DNA of 32,983 nucleotides from Balneolales bacterium (GTDB taxonomy: Bacteria; Bacteroidota; Rhodothermia; Balneolales; Natronogracilivirgulaceae): contig SLNO01000041.1 of assembly GCA_007132975.1 (NCBI GenBank), positions 1 to 32,983 of the forward strand. The letters run 5' to 3'. The notes under the pieces were generated by a model, which ran no database searches, had not been told where the DNA came from, and was given only the letters and a program-made list of their open reading frames with translations. Below are positions 32,438 through 32,983 of this stretch, piece by piece. Position 1 is the stretch's first letter. The number at the start of each line of letters is the position of its first letter. A program made the position numbers and the translations under genes.

Positions 32438-32983
32438 TTATTCGTAGCGGAACACTTCTTTGATACCGTCTACTTTCTGGAGGCGTGTGATTACCTTCTC
32501 AAGATGGCCGATATTATCCACCATAATTATAAGTGTACCCTCGAACATGCCACTGTCACTGGTCACGTTGATGCTCTTCATGTTGGTTTTAAGGTTTTTT
32601 GAGATCAGGCTGGAGATGTCGCTGACCAGGCCAACGCGGTCTTCTCCCACGATACGGATGGCTGCCATGAACTGGCTGCCGGTGTTACGCGCCCAGGACA
32701 CATCCACAATGCGTTCGCCGTCGGTTTTTATAAGATGACGCGTGTTTTTACAGCTGACCCGGTGGATCTTGATGTCCCCTTCGCGGCTGATGAAGCCTAC
32801 CACATCGTCGCCGGGGATGGGATTGCAGCAACGGGCAAAGGAGAAGCGCACATCGGTCAGTTCGCCGTTGAGGATCAGTCCCGGACTTCCCTCCTGCTTG
32901 TTGTTGATATCGTAGGCGATCTTGTAATGGTCGGTCGCCGGGGATTCGGATTCGTCGGTCTTGCTGTCGGCCTCATCCACCCG
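32438..32983 (-). CDS. RelA/SpoT-family (p)ppGpp synthetase/hydrolase, C-terminal part only
   Basis: The frame is open to the right edge, so the N-terminal hydrolase, synthetase and TGS domains lie outside the window. The 181 visible residues include the conserved cysteine/zinc-finger region RFSFARCCNPIPGDDVVGFISREGDIKIHRVSCKNTRHL (about 48-86). A C-terminal ACT domain follows from AAIRIVGEDRVGLVSDISSLI to GIKEVFRYE. This is the regulatory half of long RSH proteins, which adjust the alarmone (p)ppGpp in response to amino-acid starvation and other stress on the ribosome. A GTG near 32980 is not the true start, because these domains never stand alone in this family. Confidence 0.93.
   Translation of the reverse strand, partial: RVDEADSKTDESESPATDHYKIAYDINNKQEGSPGLILNGELTDVRFSFARCCNPIPGDDVVGFISREGDIKIHRVSCKNTRHLIKTDGERIVDVSWARNTGSQFMAAIRIVGEDRVGLVSDISSLISKNLKTNMKSINVTSDSGMFEGTLIIMVDNIGHLEKVITRLQKVDGIKEVFRYE

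Noticed and set aside
32440-32980. Free-standing ACT protein starting at the GTG at 32980
   Set aside because: The frame stays open to the window edge and the zinc-finger/ACT pair is the C-terminal half of a long RelA/SpoT protein.

Overview
The window reads as chromosome of a free-living, fairly GC-rich member of the Bacteroidota/Rhodothermota/Balneolota side of the tree. This is inferred from several signs. Good promoters look like the Bacteroidota -33 TTTG / -7 TAnnTTTG type rather than sigma-70, and Shine-Dalgarno sequences are sparse. UvrA has lost the first cysteine pair of its first zinc module. There is a giant periplasmic 'Reg_prop/Y_Y_Y' histidine kinase, and a lipoprotein built of tandem 'SNDGDF' repeats. 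SecD and SecF are separate genes. I see no prophage, CRISPR array or insertion sequence.

Layout, left to right. 1-2258 (minus): an SLC13-type anion/sodium symporter cut by the window edge, behind two CYTH (triphosphate tunnel) proteins. 2259-6350 (plus): a compact operon of a PhnD-like periplasmic binding protein, a membrane histidine kinase and an NtrC-type sigma-54 activator, with a candidate sigma-54 promoter and a perfect 14-bp palindrome in front. 6424-7822: a palindrome, a degenerate 19-22 bp tandem repeat that runs into the 3' end of a methyltransferase gene, and a small membrane-protein gene. 7926-9276 (plus): pyrF and rnhA. 9299-11237 (minus): tsaD behind a secreted Asp-box beta-propeller. 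11518-15070 (plus): uvrA and an unknown single-pass membrane protein. 15285-18476 (plus): secD, secF and a STAS protein, closed by a strong terminator. 18571-21730 (plus): purA, a RuBisCO-like protein (form IV) and a cupin. 21812-21884: tRNA-Gly(GCC) plus terminator. 22330-25545 (plus): the giant sensor kinase, convergent with the repeat lipoprotein at 25563-27581 (minus). 27657-28834 (minus): tRNA-Pro(CGG) and glyceraldehyde-3-phosphate dehydrogenase. 29030-32205 (minus): an ankyrin protein and an HU / ruvX / def / fmt cluster. 32438-end (minus): the C-terminal end of a RelA/SpoT enzyme.

Most genes are housekeeping (pyrimidine and purine synthesis, tRNA modification, translation initiation and maturation, secretion, repair, stringent response). 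Two parts stand out. First, purA - RuBisCO-like protein - cupin: the RuBisCO-like protein keeps both key lysines but carries KDDH in place of KDDE and has a roughly 42-residue insertion. Its neighbouring cupin is of the type expected beside RuBisCO-like proteins in the methylthioadenosine-isoprenoid shunt of Rhodospirillum rubrum. Second, the three-gene PhnD / kinase / sigma-54 activator operon looks like a self-contained ligand-sensing relay that may control its own promoter.
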